Of a DNA stretch of 64,000 nt, positions 63,502-64,000 are shown piece by piece. The notes below the pieces were generated by a model. It ran no database searches, had not been told where the DNA came from, and saw nothing but the letters and a program-made list of their open reading frames with translations. Made by a program: the position numbers and the translations under genes. How positions within the stretch are numbered: position 1 is the stretch's first letter; the number at the start of each line of letters is the position of its first letter. This DNA comes from Firmicutes bacterium UBA1422 (GTDB lineage Bacteria > Bacillota > Clostridia > Peptostreptococcales > Anaerovoracaceae). The DNA is taken from NCBI GenBank assembly GCA_002304835.1, contig DBPK01000016.1, positions 33,005 through 97,004 on the forward strand, in the 5' to 3' direction.

Positions 63502-64000
63502 CAAATTACAACAGCAGATCAATGAAGGCGGAAGAGTTCATTTGTGATGAAGAAATCAAAAATACTCTTGAATATTCCGCACTGCACAAAAATGACAAGA
63601 CACTGATCGAAAAAATATTGGAAAAAGCAGCGAAATATGAAGGTCTTGATTTTAAAGAGGCCATGGTTTTGCTGGAGTGCGAAGACCCTGAAACAGTAAA
63701 TCGTATATTTGCCTTGGCAAAGGAAATAAAGGAGCATTTTTACGGCAACAGGATAGTTATGTTTGCACCCCTTTATCTTTCCAATTACTGTATCAACGGC
63801 TGTACATACTGCCCTTATCATGCGAAGAATAAAAATATAATCCGAAAAAAACTCTCGCAGGAAGAGATAAAGAGAGAAGTCATAGCTCTTCAGGACATGG
63901 GACATAAAAGGCTTGCCCTTGAATCCGGCGAGGATCCGAAAAACTGTCCCATCGAATATATACTGGAAAGCATAAAAACCATATACAGTATCAAACACAA
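63498..64000 (+). CDS. hydG: [FeFe]-hydrogenase maturation radical SAM enzyme HydG, partial (3' end outside the window)
   Basis: HydG splits tyrosine to supply CO and cyanide for the H-cluster. The first 167 residues are present, with the SAM cluster Cys98, Cys102 and Cys105 in NYCINGCTYCPYH after the typical FAPLYLSNYC, and LALESGEDPKNCPIEYI. The C-terminal cluster domain is beyond the window. It starts within the hydE stop (ATGA), confirming an operon and an anaerobic, hydrogen-metabolising host. Confidence 0.93.
   Translation, partial: MTNYNSRSMKAEEFICDEEIKNTLEYSALHKNDKTLIEKILEKAAKYEGLDFKEAMVLLECEDPETVNRIFALAKEIKEHFYGNRIVMFAPLYLSNYCINGCTYCPYHAKNKNIIRKKLSQEEIKREVIALQDMGHKRLALESGEDPKNCPIEYILESIKTIYSIKH

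Overview
The window is a chromosomal replication-origin region from an anaerobic, amino-acid-fermenting member of the Clostridia (Bacillota). The evidence is the Firmicutes origin order (gyrA, gyrB, recF, dnaN and dnaA leftwards; rpmH, rnpA, yidD, yidC, khpB, mnmE, mnmG, rsmG, parA and parB rightwards), strong AGGAGG ribosome-binding sites, [FeFe]-hydrogenase maturases HydE/HydG, a ferredoxin-dependent 2-oxoacid oxidoreductase, a butyrate-type 3-hydroxyacyl-CoA dehydrogenase and a clostridial histidine-degradation set. I cannot name the species; an Anaerovoracaceae/Peptostreptococcales-like organism would fit.

Layout. 1-9.1 kb (minus strand): a SigB/SigF-type sigma factor cut by the window edge, a cysteine-rich RsbW-like anti-sigma factor, gyrA, gyrB, recF, dnaN and dnaA. 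The origin is bipartite, with DnaA-box clusters on both sides of dnaA. 9.4-17.5 kb (plus): rpmH to parB, with a perfect parS before parA and a one-mismatch copy after parB. 17.7-24.1 kb: hutH-hutU-hutI-fchA-ftcD, taking histidine to glutamate and passing the formimino carbon to tetrahydrofolate. 24.2-27.0 kb: korABDC, a 2-oxoglutarate (or similar 2-oxoacid):ferredoxin oxidoreductase that could act downstream of glutamate. 27.0-30.1 kb: a DtxR-type regulator divergent from an orphan FeoB-associated Cys-rich small protein, an amidohydrolase that has lost its metal-binding HxH, and a TIM-barrel protein.

30.1-39.7 kb is the most distinctive part: two cobalamin riboswitches, each followed by a nearly identical terminator hairpin. 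The first controls a membrane-anchored DUF4430 (transcobalamin-like) protein and a complete ECF transporter (T, fused double ATPase, S). The second precedes a secreted PQQ-type beta-propeller protein with fibronectin-type domains; next to it is a secreted protein with a DUF4430-like N-terminus and fibronectin domains. I read this as a Gram-positive surface cobalamin capture and import system, with the propeller a possible functional analogue of Bacteroides BtuG.

39.8-45.3 kb (minus): a likely operon eamA-purB-purA-alr-tetR. 45.6-45.8 kb: two tRNA-Arg genes. 46-60.7 kb: cvpA, a class B sortase, tadA, an Ig-like membrane protein, ispE, a GntR regulator, htrA, a phosphohexomutase, DUF1934, a 31-residue membrane peptide, DUF1846, pgi, hbd, rho, DUF1385 and prmC. 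The right end has about 1 kb of repeat-rich non-coding DNA, then hydE and a truncated hydG.

A second theme cuts across the gene clusters. At least nine short direct tandem repeats occur, three of which duplicate the 3' end of a gene into the space behind it (DUF4430 gene, purB, prmC) and two of which lie in frame inside essential genes (alr, rho). Two distant non-coding islands share a TTAACCC/GGGTTAA inverted-repeat motif.
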